A stretch of DNA of 41,051 nt, taken from assembly GCA_934647195.1 (NCBI GenBank), contig CAKUFD010000013.1:1-41051 (forward strand), read 5' to 3'. Shown piece by piece: positions 1 through 7,358 of the stretch. Below the pieces are notes generated by a model, which was not told where the DNA came from, ran no database searches, and saw only the letters and a program-made list of their open reading frames with translations. A program made the translations under genes and the position numbers. The stretch comes from an uncultured Collinsella sp. GTDB taxonomy: Bacteria; Actinomycetota; Coriobacteriia; Coriobacteriales; Coriobacteriaceae. The number at the start of each line of letters is the position of its first letter. Within the stretch, counting starts at the first letter, position 1.

Positions 1-89
1 CACGCGTTCCGTGTCGATGCCGAAAACTGGGTGTAACTGGAGTGACGGGACGACAGAACCGACGCCATCGAGTGGGAATAGATAATTCC
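1..89. repeat. Dispersed ~80-bp intergenic repeat, copy 1
   Basis: This stretch aligns by eye with 1686-1767 and 2824-2887. Shared blocks are CACGCGTTCC near the start (copies 1 and 2), an AACTGGAGTGACGGGACG block in the middle, and GCCATCGAGTGGGAATA at the end. Copy 1 runs from the window edge, so it may be longer. It carries no convincing gene. Function unknown; it could be a decayed mobile-element end or a conserved transcript segment. Confidence 0.6.
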
Positions 90-160
90 TTAGTTATGGG
101 GGTATAAATTTGAATCCCCTTAGGATAAACCCCCATGACTATATGAATCGACCTGCTGAC
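84..160 (-). repeat. Palindromic ATGGGGGT/ACCCCCAT element, copy 1
   Basis: The arms ATGGGGGT (about 98-105) and ACCCCCAT (about 128-135) are inverted around an AT-rich loop. The flanks also match the copy at 18955-19045 (TTAGTTATGGGGGTATAAAT on one side, CTGCTGA on the other). At the second copy the element overlaps the 3' end of a broken minus-strand DUF3800 gene, so this copy may be all that is left of a similar gene, or a small independent hairpin repeat. Confidence 0.55.
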
Positions 161-346
161 TCCAATGAAGATTGGAGGGTAACGGTCAGGGGTGACGGCC
201 CAGCGAGTGCTATTTTACGAGCTATGCGCATTGAAAGCGACCTTTCGTGGTATAAACTACTTGCCGGAAGCCGCGGCTTTCAGAGTACGGCTTACGTGTA
301 CGTTTAACCTCCGTGGGCGACGGGGTGCCGCAAGGCGTAGAATATC

Positions 347-378
347 GCCCGCCTGCAGGGGCCTGCAGCGATGCGGGC
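347..378 (+). terminator. Strong hairpin upstream of the ToxN-like gene
   Basis: GCCCGC (347-352) pairs with GCGGGC (373-378), and inside it two CTGCAG blocks (353-358, 363-368) pair with each other. No U tract follows. Type III toxin genes usually sit behind an RNA antitoxin and a terminator-like hairpin, and this hairpin is in that position, but I see no tandem ~35-nt repeats between 140 and 345 that would be the RNA antitoxin. Confidence 0.35.
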
Positions 379-407
379 CCCGCTTCGTATGAAGGGGGGC
401 GTAACCG

Positions 408-856
408 ATGAAGATCGTATCCATCTCCCAGGACTTCTTCGACCTCGTCGAGGGCGACCGCGAGCTCATGCTTAAGCACAATCGCCCCTGCATCGTGGTA
501 GTGAGGCTGCGTTTCCGCGGGAAGCGCAGGGACTTCGCCGTGCCGCTGCGTTCCAACATCGCCCCTAACGTGCCCAAAGACCAGTACTTTGCGTTGCCAC
601 CCCGCCCCACGACGCGCCCCGGCTGCCGCCACGGCATCCACTACATCAAGATGTTCCCCATAACCAAGTCCTACCAGCGCCGCTTTAGGACCGAGGGTCG
701 GCCTACTACGAGACGCTCCAGCGCATCATCGACGGCAACACCAAGCGCATTGTCTCCGAGTGCCAGGCATACCTCGACCGCTACGATCGCGAGGGAAGAC
801 CTCGCTTTGCCGTCGACATCGACCGCATCGTGGGGCTGCTGGAGGGCGAGAAGTAG
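408..856 (+). pseudogene. Frameshifted ToxN/AbiQ-like type III toxin
   Basis: The first ~95 codons from ATG 408 read MKIVSISQDFFDLV, then a KHNRPCIVVV segment, FAVPLRSN, and HGIHYIKMFPI. This order (start strand, NRP, a 'PL' strand, a late 'MxPI') resembles ToxN/AbiQ endoribonucleases of type III toxin-antitoxin systems. Around 690-704 the reading shifts by one base. The remaining C-terminus (YYETLQRIIDGN to a GLLEGEK end, stop 854-856) lies in another frame and fits the family length of about 150 residues once repaired. The ribosome binding site is GAAGGGGGGCGTAACCG. No repeat-type RNA antitoxin was recognised upstream, so the locus is probably a relic. The family call is from memory of motifs; a different small nuclease family is possible. 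Confidence 0.55.
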
Positions 857-900
857 GGCACCTCAGCTCAGTTTATGGTTTGCCTTGCTGCAAATGGCGG

Positions 901-1320
901 TCAATGTCCGCGATGCTTCTGCTTGTGCTTCAGCTTCCGCTGCTCAAAGCGCGCCTCCGCCTCATCCGCGCGGCGTTGGCTTCTCGCGTGAGCCGATTCC
1001 CGTTTCATTGCCTCACGCTGATTCGCGAGAACTTGCTGCGCCTTGGTGCTCATCGCCGGCTGCCTGAGGGCCTTCGCCGCTTCGCGAGCGCGCCGCTTGG
1101 GGTTTCTCGCGGGCTTGTTCGCCTCAGTCGGATCGTCACCGAAGAACGAGAGCTTCTCCCATTTGCCGACAACGAATCGCAGAATCTCCTCATCGGGCGG
1201 CTCCGCGCCGAAGACGATGCGGGCGACGCCGTATCTGCCGTCCTCGACATGCTCCGCCAGCCCAACCCAGAATTGGCTGTCATGATATACGGTCAGGGTG
1301 GACGACACGCTGATCTGCAT
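901..1320 (-). CDS. yjdF: YjdF family protein (DUF2992)
   Basis: This encodes 139 residues. The N-terminus has the family signature LTVYHDSQFWVG, then EDGRYGVARIVFG, EPPDEEILRFV and a lysine/arginine-rich C-terminal helix with STKAQ and a HRGH end, all typical of YjdF/DUF2992. The start at 1320 is chosen because AAAGGAGGA sits just upstream. A longer in-frame start at 1449 would run through the structured leader and is rejected. In Firmicutes and relatives yjdF genes are commonly preceded by the azaaromatic-sensing yjdF riboswitch, and a structured leader is present here. The biochemical role of the protein is not settled; it is thought to act in tolerance to aromatic heterocycles. It lies just 3' of, and convergent with, the ToxN-like relic. 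Confidence 0.85.
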   Translation of the reverse strand: MQISVSSTLTVYHDSQFWVGLAEHVEDGRYGVARIVFGAEPPDEEILRFVVGKWEKLSFFGDDPTEANKPARNPKRRAREAAKALRQPAMSTKAQQVLANQREAMKRESAHARSQRRADEAEARFEQRKLKHKQKHRGH

Positions 1321-1449
1321 GGTTGGTTCCTCCTTTATGTAGATGACCATGCAGAGAAGGGACAACCAAGGAGGCAGGTTACTGATGCGGACTTCCGCAC
1401 GCCCACGACTACCCGACGGGGACTGTGTTTTTATCTCTGATGTCCGCAT
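1321..1449 (-). promoter_or_regulatory. Structured leader of yjdF, candidate translational riboswitch
   Basis: On the minus strand ATGCGGAC (1442-1449) can pair perfectly with GTCCGCAT (1385-1392), closing a domain of about 65 nt. Further on, CCTCCTT (1368-1374) is the exact complement of the AAGGAGG ribosome binding site (1329-1335), so a ligand-dependent switch could hide or free the start site. Position and target gene fit the known yjdF RNA class. I cannot run a covariance search, so membership of that class is inferred. Confidence 0.65.
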
Positions 1450-1524
1450 TGTAGCATGCGCGAATGCGGTCCGGTATCGCTACTGACATGGCACGACCGG
1501 GATTTGACCGATTCGACCCTCGAC

Positions 1525-1628
1525 GTGTCCTTGTGCATATTGCTTTCTCGATTTCGAAACTATTGGGGAATTCGAGTTTCGAAACCGAGAGCGGGCGGAT
1601 GATGACTCGGGTAGACCGCAATACGTAG
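1525..1628 (+). pseudogene. 5' relic of a DUF4143-type ATPase gene (promoter region and nine codons)
   Basis: The sequence matches the upstream region and first codons of the relic at 6854. Both have GTTTCGAAAC, a purine-rich GAGCGG/GAAGGAGCGG segment and ATGATG, then a VDRNT peptide. Here the frame closes at TAG 1626-1628 after MMTRVDRNT. Two GTTTCGAAAC-like palindromes lie upstream (about 1550-1585) and could be an old operator. The rest of the gene is gone. The stretch up to 1685 shows no other recognisable coding sequence. Confidence 0.5.
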
Positions 1629-1685
1629 AAGATGCCTCGGCTTTTGTCTACGAAGCCGATGAAGCGCGGCATCGTGTCGCGCGGC

Positions 1686-1767
1686 GGCACGCGTTCCGCG
1701 GCGGTGCCGGAAGCTGGACGCAACCGGAATGACCAAACGCTAAAACCAGAGCCATCGAGTGGGAATA
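1686..1767. repeat. Dispersed ~80-bp intergenic repeat, copy 2
   Basis: This copy starts with CACGCGTTCC and ends with GCCATCGAGTGGGAATAA, as in copy 1, with roughly three quarters of bases identical by eye. Bases 1768-2017 that follow hold no gene I can support, only a short open stretch with AT-rich patches before the hydrolase ribosome binding site. Confidence 0.6.
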
Positions 1768-2017
1768 AGCCGATAAAGCTTTGACCTGCGACTTCTTCAT
1801 CTACTCCTCGCGCTTCAAGACGACAAAGCACAGGGCGGTATTCGAAGGAAGGGGAGTAAGGATTTACCCCAGGTGAGTGAATGCGTGACTTTGTCGCCGA
1901 GGGCGGAACGGGGCCGGTATATGCATATGGTGAAAGGTGCGCCATCGGTAGGGAGAGGCACGGCTCATGTATTAAAGTGCAAAACAGTTTACAACGGCTA
2001 ACTTGTAGAGGCATATC

Positions 2018-2788
2018 ATGCGCTTTTCGACTCTCGGGGATCCGACAAACCCCACAATCCTGTTTTTCCATGCCATGGGTGTTGTGGGAGAAAGCAGCGA
2101 GCGCGTGTCGAAGCATTTGGCGGATCGGTACTATTGCGTCATGCCGACGTCGACGGTCTATTGCGAGAACCAGCGCTATGCGGGTCGAGCAGACGAGGCG
2201 CGCCAAGTCGAGGAGTTCCTTCGCGGACATGGCGTTGACCGTCTGGCGCTCGTAGTCGCCTCTTCCATCGGCGCCGATCTGGGGATGGCGTTTCTCGCCC
2301 GCGGCGCGGTGCCTGCAGATCACGTCTTTTTCGATGGGGGCCAGTTTGCGCAGATGGGTGCCGGGACGCGAACTTCCATGGCGCCGTTGCTGTACCTAGC
2401 CATAAAGAGCCTGTACTGGACCCACGGTGCCACGCTAAGGCATATTATGTGGTGCGACGATGAGACTATTCGTCCGTATTTCATCGAGGCGGGCCGCAGG
2501 CTCACATTGGCAAATATGCGAAGCCAGATGGCCGATAGCCTCATGGATACGCCGTTTCCCATGCTGCCGGCAAGCCTTCAGAGTCGTACGTTTTGGGAAT
2601 TCGGATCGGCGGAGGACCATTTCAAATATCGAGATGCCGTTATGGAAGCTTGGCCCAGGGGTAACTTCCCGGTCTTCGAAGGCCACAACCACATGCAGTT
2701 CCAAATCGACGACCCTCAGGGCTTTGCCGCCATGCTTGCGCACATAATTGAGACGGATGAGCTTCCGGAGCTGCCGTTCTGCCGCTAG
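2018..2788 (+). CDS. Alpha/beta hydrolase
   Basis: This 256-residue protein has the alpha/beta hydrolase layout. An early strand ends in ILFFHAMG (oxyanion-hole HxxG position, residues 14-21), the nucleophile elbow is ASSIG with Ser83 in a variant of GxSxG, and a late GHNHMQF (about residue 230) can supply the catalytic His. The middle (about 110-190) is a helical cap. The start ATG at 2018 has TAGAGGCATATC upstream. It is a stand-alone gene with a terminator about 100 bases downstream. The substrate cannot be read from the sequence. No signal peptide is visible, so it is likely cytoplasmic. Confidence 0.8.
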   Translation: MRFSTLGDPTNPTILFFHAMGVVGESSERVSKHLADRYYCVMPTSTVYCENQRYAGRADEARQVEEFLRGHGVDRLALVVASSIGADLGMAFLARGAVPADHVFFDGGQFAQMGAGTRTSMAPLLYLAIKSLYWTHGATLRHIMWCDDETIRPYFIEAGRRLTLANMRSQMADSLMDTPFPMLPASLQSRTFWEFGSAEDHFKYRDAVMEAWPRGNFPVFEGHNHMQFQIDDPQGFAAMLAHIIETDELPELPFCR

Positions 2789-2823
2789 ACAACGCGAGCG
2801 GGGCGTTTTGTACGTGAGAAAGG

Positions 2824-2887
2824 GCGCGGAAAGTTGAGTGCAACTGGAATGACGGGACGGCAGAACTGAAGCCACTAAGTGGGAATA
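2824..2887. repeat. Dispersed ~80-bp intergenic repeat, copy 3
   Basis: It shares the AACTGGAATGACGGGACG core and the AGTGGGAATAA end with copies 1 and 2, but its first ~15 bases differ. It sits between the hydrolase stop and an intrinsic terminator, so it is probably transcribed as part of the 3' UTR. Confidence 0.6.
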
Positions 2888-2890
2888 ATG

Positions 2891-2920
2891 GCCTCTAAGC
2901 CTTTTGGTTTGGAGGCTTTT
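2891..2920 (+). terminator. Intrinsic terminator after the hydrolase
   Basis: GCCTC (2891-2895) pairs with GAGGC (2912-2916), extended by AAGCC/GGTTT pairing inside, and is followed by TTTT (2917-2920). Bases 2921-3145 then hold no recognisable gene; they lie between this terminator and the convergent minus-strand operon end. Confidence 0.65.
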
Positions 2921-3145
2921 ACATGGCTGCCTGGGAAAACGATGTGATTAATCCCCGCTGTCGGCAACACCGGCCCCTGCAATCGACTGAGGGCCGTTTC
3001 GGTTAGGAAGCGGAGCGCATTCTCCGGAGAGCATCAAGGCGAGGCCTCTGCGCGCCTTCGGTTGCGGACTTTAGCCTCTGATGCGTAGACAGGGGGGCGC
3101 AACGCTGTTCACGCTTTGCCCCTGCTCGCATTCTGATTGTTAAAC

Positions 3146-3463
3146 CTATTCCGGGTCTACCGCTTCTATGAGCATGATGACCGGACGCAGCCTGTCCACG
3201 CAGGCGAACACCCCTTTGTCGTCATCGCGCATCCATGTCCCTTTTGGCTGAAGGAGCTCGCCGCGGGAGAGCGATGCAACCATTGCTTCTATGGGCTTCC
3301 ATGCGTATTCGCACAGGCCTTTCGGCTTGTGTTCCCCATCGCTGACAAACACCTGCCCGGCTTTATGGAAAGGGCAAGGGCCGAAGTTGGGAATCGCGTA
3401 ATCCTCGGCTAGCTGTTTATCGACTTCGGACTTCAATATCGTTATTTTCACGTCGCGTTTCAT
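3146..3463 (-). CDS. TIGR04076 family protein
   Basis: This small protein of 105 residues starts MKRDVKITILK and carries GPCPFHKAGQVF, then GLCEYAWKPIEAMVASLSRG and a C-terminal RPVIMLIEAV. That order (short beta start, GPCP.F..GQ.F, an aromatic helix with W, a final RPV.. strand) is the TIGR04076 pattern. Function is unknown. GGGAGAA lies upstream of ATG 3463. It is 48 bases below the last sirtuin-like gene on the same strand and probably belongs to that operon. A second, more typical member is at 35210-35632. Confidence 0.75.
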   Translation of the reverse strand: MKRDVKITILKSEVDKQLAEDYAIPNFGPCPFHKAGQVFVSDGEHKPKGLCEYAWKPIEAMVASLSRGELLQPKGTWMRDDDKGVFACVDRLRPVIMLIEAVDPE

Positions 3464-3511
3464 GTCATATTCTCCCGTATGTTTTGTCGAATGTGCAAAA
3501 GCTCCGCCGTG

Positions 3512-4360
3512 CTACTTGTCGCCTGCCTGCGCCGACGAGAGCAACATGCCCAAATCCGCTTGAATCGCCTCCGCCTTGTCCCCAAGCTGCAGTGGGGCGG
3601 AATCGCCCGAGATGTTGACGCTCAGTAGGTGCGCATCCGGTAGCTTTGCGGTCATGCTCCAGAAGGGGAGCGTGATGATGCCGGGAGTCATCTCGCCCAC
3701 GCCAAGTTCCAGCAACAGCACGCGACTGTTGCTGCGCTCGCGCACAAAATGCTCGTATCGCTCGAGGCTCTCGCGCCATGCCGCACCTTGCAAAAACGTG
3801 TCGTCGCGCACCCATGGCACAAGCTGCCAACCGCAGTGCGGGCATCGAGGGATGTCCTCACTGCGGACTTCGAACCCCGCCATGCCCGCGAGCATGCGCT
3901 CGATGTAGGGGCTCGCGTCGAAAAGCTCGTCGCAGCACGGCTGCTTGCACTGAAGGTACGCGAAACTTCCCTGGTAGTTGCAGAATTTCTCGGCGGGGAA
4001 GGTCTTCTCGACCTGGGTGTCCACGTTGGTGCTCAGGATAAAGTAGTCCTTTTGGCCGATAAGGGACCGCAGGTCGAGATAGGGCTGTGAGGCCGGCTCG
4101 CACAGCATGAAATCGATGTATCGCGCGTAGTAGGCCCACTGCTGCTCGAGGCTGGGGTAGAGGTGGTAGAAGCCGTCGAAAAGGCTCTTGAAGCCAAATG
4201 CCTGCTGCCAGTCCTCCATTCCGGCGCGCATCATGCCCGCGCGGTTGTAATGGTTGAACCCGGCGGCGCTCGACATGCCCGATCCGATGCCAACGACAAC
4301 GGTGTCGGCATCGTCGATGAGGCTGCAAAGCCTGCTTGCTTCTCTTTCTAGAGATGGCAT
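3512..4360 (-). CDS. SIR2-family NAD-dependent enzyme, class M-like (third sirtuin of operon)
   Basis: This 282-residue protein has a sirtuin Rossmann core: VVVGIGSGMSSAAGF (residues 21-35, the GAGxS NAD loop), STNVD (110-114, the TxNxD loop), two cysteine pairs (Cys138/142-143 and PRCPHC, 173/176) that can hold the structural zinc, and a late ELGVGEMTPG strand. At the position of the catalytic His (HG in ordinary sirtuins) it has Gln130 in NYQG. Replacement of His by Gln is described for class M sirtuins (SirTM), which are protein mono-ADP-ribosyltransferases, so transferase activity is a reasonable inference. The ATG is placed 13 bases inside the preceding gene with GAGGAGG upstream, indicating translational coupling. 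Confidence 0.8.
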   Translation of the reverse strand: MPSLEREASRLCSLIDDADTVVVGIGSGMSSAAGFNHYNRAGMMRAGMEDWQQAFGFKSLFDGFYHLYPSLEQQWAYYARYIDFMLCEPASQPYLDLRSLIGQKDYFILSTNVDTQVEKTFPAEKFCNYQGSFAYLQCKQPCCDELFDASPYIERMLAGMAGFEVRSEDIPRCPHCGWQLVPWVRDDTFLQGAAWRESLERYEHFVRERSNSRVLLLELGVGEMTPGIITLPFWSMTAKLPDAHLLSVNISGDSAPLQLGDKAEAIQADLGMLLSSAQAGDK

Positions 4361-5046
4361 CGGGCGACCTCCTCGAAAGCCGGGGCCATATCGCCTTCAA
4401 CGAGAATCGTCTCGCATGAAGCGTCGGGCGCCATGGCCTGGTTGTAGTTGAACACGATGTAGGTGACGTGTTCGCTGGCGTTTGCGACCTGAGCGAGCAT
4501 GCGCTTTATGATGCCGTTGCGCAGCCCCACGCCAAGCTCGAGGATGACAACCCTGCCATTGTGATGGACTTGCGCAAGGCGCGTAAGCTCTTCGAGCTGG
4601 GCCGTGGCGAGGGCATCTGGATGAGCGAGACGCATTTCGTCAATCGACGTGCGTATGCTTCCTTCAGTCTCGAGCACGCGGTTCTCACTGAACCCCGCGC
4701 GAGCAAAGTGCCCGTCGATATTGCAGGTGATTACGAAGGTGTCGGCGTGCTCCGTAAAGCGTCGTAGCCCGTTCATGAGCGGGCTGGGCTCATATTCGAG
4801 ATACTCCTTTTGATAGAATCGCTCTGCCCATTGGCGTCGCACATTTGCATCCGGGGAGGCGAGTCCCTGCAGTATGCAGCCAATGCCGGCGGTCTGGGCG
4901 AGGTCCCCGTACGCTTCCCAAAAATGGTTATCGGCACGGAAAAGGTTGAGCCCCTCCGCCATGTCGAACCCGTTGCTAGCGCCGATGACGATGAGATCAG
5001 CCTCGGCAAGCGCCCGGCGGACGCGAACTGCTGTTGCCGCTACCAT
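4348..5046 (-). CDS. Degenerate SIR2-like protein without zinc site (second sirtuin of operon)
   Basis: At 232 residues it is shorter than its two neighbours. IVIGASNGFDMAEGLNLF (residues 19-36) is the NAD-binding loop and TCNID (107-111) the TxNxD loop. The catalytic His position is Glu128 in ETEG, and the zinc cysteines and the CPxC motif are missing altogether. A conserved LELGVGLRNGII strand remains. It may be a catalytically altered or regulatory partner of the flanking sirtuins rather than an independent enzyme. Its start is 3 bases after the stop of the first sirtuin, with AGGAAGG overlapping that stop, so the genes are coupled. No frameshift or stop is visible, so it looks maintained rather than decayed. 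Confidence 0.7.
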   Translation of the reverse strand: MVAATAVRVRRALAEADLIVIGASNGFDMAEGLNLFRADNHFWEAYGDLAQTAGIGCILQGLASPDANVRRQWAERFYQKEYLEYEPSPLMNGLRRFTEHADTFVITCNIDGHFARAGFSENRVLETEGSIRTSIDEMRLAHPDALATAQLEELTRLAQVHHNGRVVILELGVGLRNGIIKRMLAQVANASEHVTYIVFNYNQAMAPDASCETILVEGDMAPAFEEVARCHL

Positions 5047-5049
5047 ACG

Positions 5050-6015
5050 CTACCTTCCTAGCGCCTTGCGCACATCGGCGAGCACGTCGGCGATGTCGGC
5101 GCGGATCGCCATGCCCCGTTCTTCAATCGCGCGGGGAAGAAACTGCGTCTTGTTATTCACGGCGATGTAGCTCGTCTGCGGCAGCTGCGCCGTGAGGGCC
5201 CAGAACGGCTCCTGGATAAACGCAGGTGTGATGCGGCCCACGCCCAGTTCAAGGAAAAGAATCTTCTGCCGCGCGTGCGCGTCGAGCCAGTCGGAGACCT
5301 TGCGGTACTGTTCCTCGTAGAGCTTGCCCTGCAGGAAGTTGCCATAGCCGCGAACCCAGGGGAACGCCTCGGCTCCGCAGTACGGGCATCGCGGCACGAG
5401 CTCTGTAGGAACCTCTAGGCCGTCCCCCATGGCCTTGACCATGCGGGAGACAGGCTCAGTCGCATCCCATACGCTATCGGTGCAGCAGTGGGAACATTGG
5501 AAGAAACGATGGTCGCCTTGGATCTCGGCCACCCTTTCCCAAGGGTAGATCTTCACGAACTGCGTGTCCTGGTTGGTGGTGAGCACGAAAAAGTCCTTAT
5601 CGCGAAGCACGGCGTCAAGGTCCTTGTAGGGCTTGCGCAGCGGAGCGTTGAGTGTGGTGCTGAGGAATGTCGCAAGATAGCCCCAGCGCGCCTCGGCGGT
5701 GGGCCAGCGATAGAACGAGCCCTCGAATGCCCCCTTGAAGCCATAGCGCTCGGCGAACTTGCCGAAATACTTACGGTAGGTCGCGTTGTCCTCGTAGTAG
5801 AAGTCGCCGCCGCCCGCCGCAGAGAGTCCGGAGGCCCCGCCCACAAGCACGCAGTCGGCCTCCTCAATCATGCGGACAAAGGTTTTAATGTCTTGCTCGT
5901 AGGGAGCCGGCTTGCGCCTGCTCAACTCGTACGGGGTGCTGCCGTTGCGATAGACGGCCTGATGGGCAAACGAATGGTCGGTGAGCTCGATGACGAGCTG
6001 CTCGTACGGGGTCAT
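5050..6015 (-). CDS. SIR2-family NAD-dependent enzyme, class M-like (first sirtuin of operon)
   Basis: This is the longest of the three, at 321 residues, with an extra ~45-residue N-terminal segment before the NAD loop VLVGGASGLSAAGGGDF (residues 56-72). TTNQD (146-150) is the TxNxD loop. The residue in place of catalytic His is Gln166 in EIQGDH. Cys174/177/178 and PRCPYC (210/213) give a zinc site, and LELGVGRITPAF is the C-terminal strand. The Gln substitution matches class M sirtuins known from oxidative-stress-linked protein ADP-ribosylation. The lipoyl carrier, lipoate ligase and macrodomain genes usually found with SirTM are not in this window. It is the promoter-proximal gene and is divergent from a TetR regulator 142 bases away. 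Confidence 0.8.
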   Translation of the reverse strand: MTPYEQLVIELTDHSFAHQAVYRNGSTPYELSRRKPAPYEQDIKTFVRMIEEADCVLVGGASGLSAAGGGDFYYEDNATYRKYFGKFAERYGFKGAFEGSFYRWPTAEARWGYLATFLSTTLNAPLRKPYKDLDAVLRDKDFFVLTTNQDTQFVKIYPWERVAEIQGDHRFFQCSHCCTDSVWDATEPVSRMVKAMGDGLEVPTELVPRCPYCGAEAFPWVRGYGNFLQGKLYEEQYRKVSDWLDAHARQKILFLELGVGRITPAFIQEPFWALTAQLPQTSYIAVNNKTQFLPRAIEERGMAIRADIADVLADVRKALGR

Positions 6016-6157
6016 GCGACTCTCTTTCGGTTACAATGAACAGATGTCTATAAACAGTATCCATGTTGATTTTTACAAGAGCAATGAACAGACGCGAGCT
6101 ATTGTTGAAAAATGAACGGTCGCTCGAAACTGTTGGATAGCTCGGAATTGAGGGGCG
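6016..6157. promoter_or_regulatory. Divergent control region between sirtuin operon and TetR gene
   Basis: Three direct copies of ATGAACRG lie at 6036, 6084 and 6112 (spacing 48 and 28). The first would sit in the 5' region of the sirtuin operon and the others before the TetR gene. These are candidate operator half-sites for the TetR protein; TetR family repressors often control a divergent operon. No binding site can be proven by eye. Confidence 0.4.
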
Positions 6158-6718
6158 ATGGCAGAGGAGAAGATAGACCGCCGTCGGCGCTACACACTCT
6201 CGGTCATACGGGAGGCATTCTTCGCGCTGCTGGCCGAGGTCGGCTTCGCAAAGATGACGGTGGCGGACATCTGTCGTCGCGCGGATATCAACCGCGGTAC
6301 GTTCTATCTACATTACGAGGACAAGTTTGCACTGCTTGACGCACTTATCGATGAGGCTTTGGCGGCGGCGCCTCCGCTCGAGGGAACGGAGCCGGGGCCC
6401 CTTTGCCAACGCCCGCCGGCAAACGATGACTACTGGCTTCTTTACTCTGACGCTGATGCGTACGCCCGCGTGGCCCAGCGCGTCATCGAGCGCGGGGCTG
6501 AGCAGGCGGTCCCCCGGATTATGGAGAAAACCGGGCTCTCATATGAGGACGCCCGCCTGCTCTTCGTCCACAACGTCCAGGGAAATCTCGCGGTCAACCG
6601 CCTACTCGGTTGGAGGCAAGGACCCGAGTTCGCCCGCGCCCAGGAACTGCTCAATGCCTATTCGGAAGGGGGATTGAGGGCGGTATCGACTCGTCACGAT
6701 TCCGATAGCCCATCGTAA
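6158..6718 (+). CDS. TetR/AcrR family transcriptional regulator
   Basis: This encodes 186 residues. The N-terminal ~60 residues are a classic TetR helix-turn-helix (AFFALLAEVGFAKMTVADI, then RRADINRGTFYLHYEDKFAL). The C-terminal part is a variable helical ligand/dimer domain. Divergent orientation to the sirtuin operon with a short shared intergenic region suggests it represses that operon and itself. The start has GAATTGAGGGGCG upstream. Confidence 0.85.
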   Translation: MAEEKIDRRRRYTLSVIREAFFALLAEVGFAKMTVADICRRADINRGTFYLHYEDKFALLDALIDEALAAAPPLEGTEPGPLCQRPPANDDYWLLYSDADAYARVAQRVIERGAEQAVPRIMEKTGLSYEDARLLFVHNVQGNLAVNRLLGWRQGPEFARAQELLNAYSEGGLRAVSTRHDSDSPS

Positions 6719-6853
6719 CCCGTGATTGTTTGAATTCCGAAACGGGCGTTTTCGGCGCATCGAGTCGTGCCGCCGATATAGCCTGGCCGGACCCTCTCCT
6801 CAATATGTGCTCATGCGTATTGTTTTCTTAGTTTCGAAACCGAGAAGGAGCGG

Positions 6854-7358
6854 ATGATGGCTTTGGTAGACCGCAATACGTACATGGAGCGGCTTTGGGC
6901 GCTACATCTCCTACCTCCGCGACGCCTTCGTCTTCTATGAGGCGAGGCGCTACGACATCAAGGGGAAGAAGTACCTGAGCACGCAAGCGAAGCATTACGT
7001 ATGCGACTCGGGAATGCGCTATGCGGTCCTGGGGACGCGCGACATGGACTGGGGTCGCATGTACGAGAACGCGGTCTTCCTCGGGCTGATGAGGCGAGAC
7101 TACGAGACCTGCGTCGGGAAGCTGTACCAAAAGGAGGTCGACTTCGTCGCGAAGAGGGGGTCGGAGCTCGTCTACATCCAGGTGAGCGACGACATCAGCG
7201 CCGATTCGACGCTTGAAAGAGAGCTCGCGCCGCTTCTCTCTATCAGGGATGCGTTTCCGAAGATCCTCATCGCCCGCACGAGGCATGAAGCCTATATCCG
7301 GGAGGGCGTGCTCGTGCTGGACCTCGCGAGGTGGCTGCTCGGCGAGCAGGGGTTCTGA
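6854..7358 (+). pseudogene. Internally deleted DUF4143-type ATPase
   Basis: It begins at ATG 6854 with [17 protein letters not shown], the usual opening of AAA+ ATPases of the DUF4143 group, then jumps at about 6900 into another frame reading [64 protein letters not shown] and a [15 protein letters not shown] end. That second part is the DUF4143 C-terminal (nuclease-like) domain. The Walker A/B region, roughly 200-250 residues, has been lost and the frame broken. The 5' end matches the relic at 1525-1628, so two copies of this gene family once lay about 5 kb apart. Confidence 0.75.

Noticed and set aside
140..400. Type III RNA antitoxin repeats upstream of the ToxN-like gene
   Set aside because: I looked for tandem ~35-nt repeats and found none; only a single hairpin is present.
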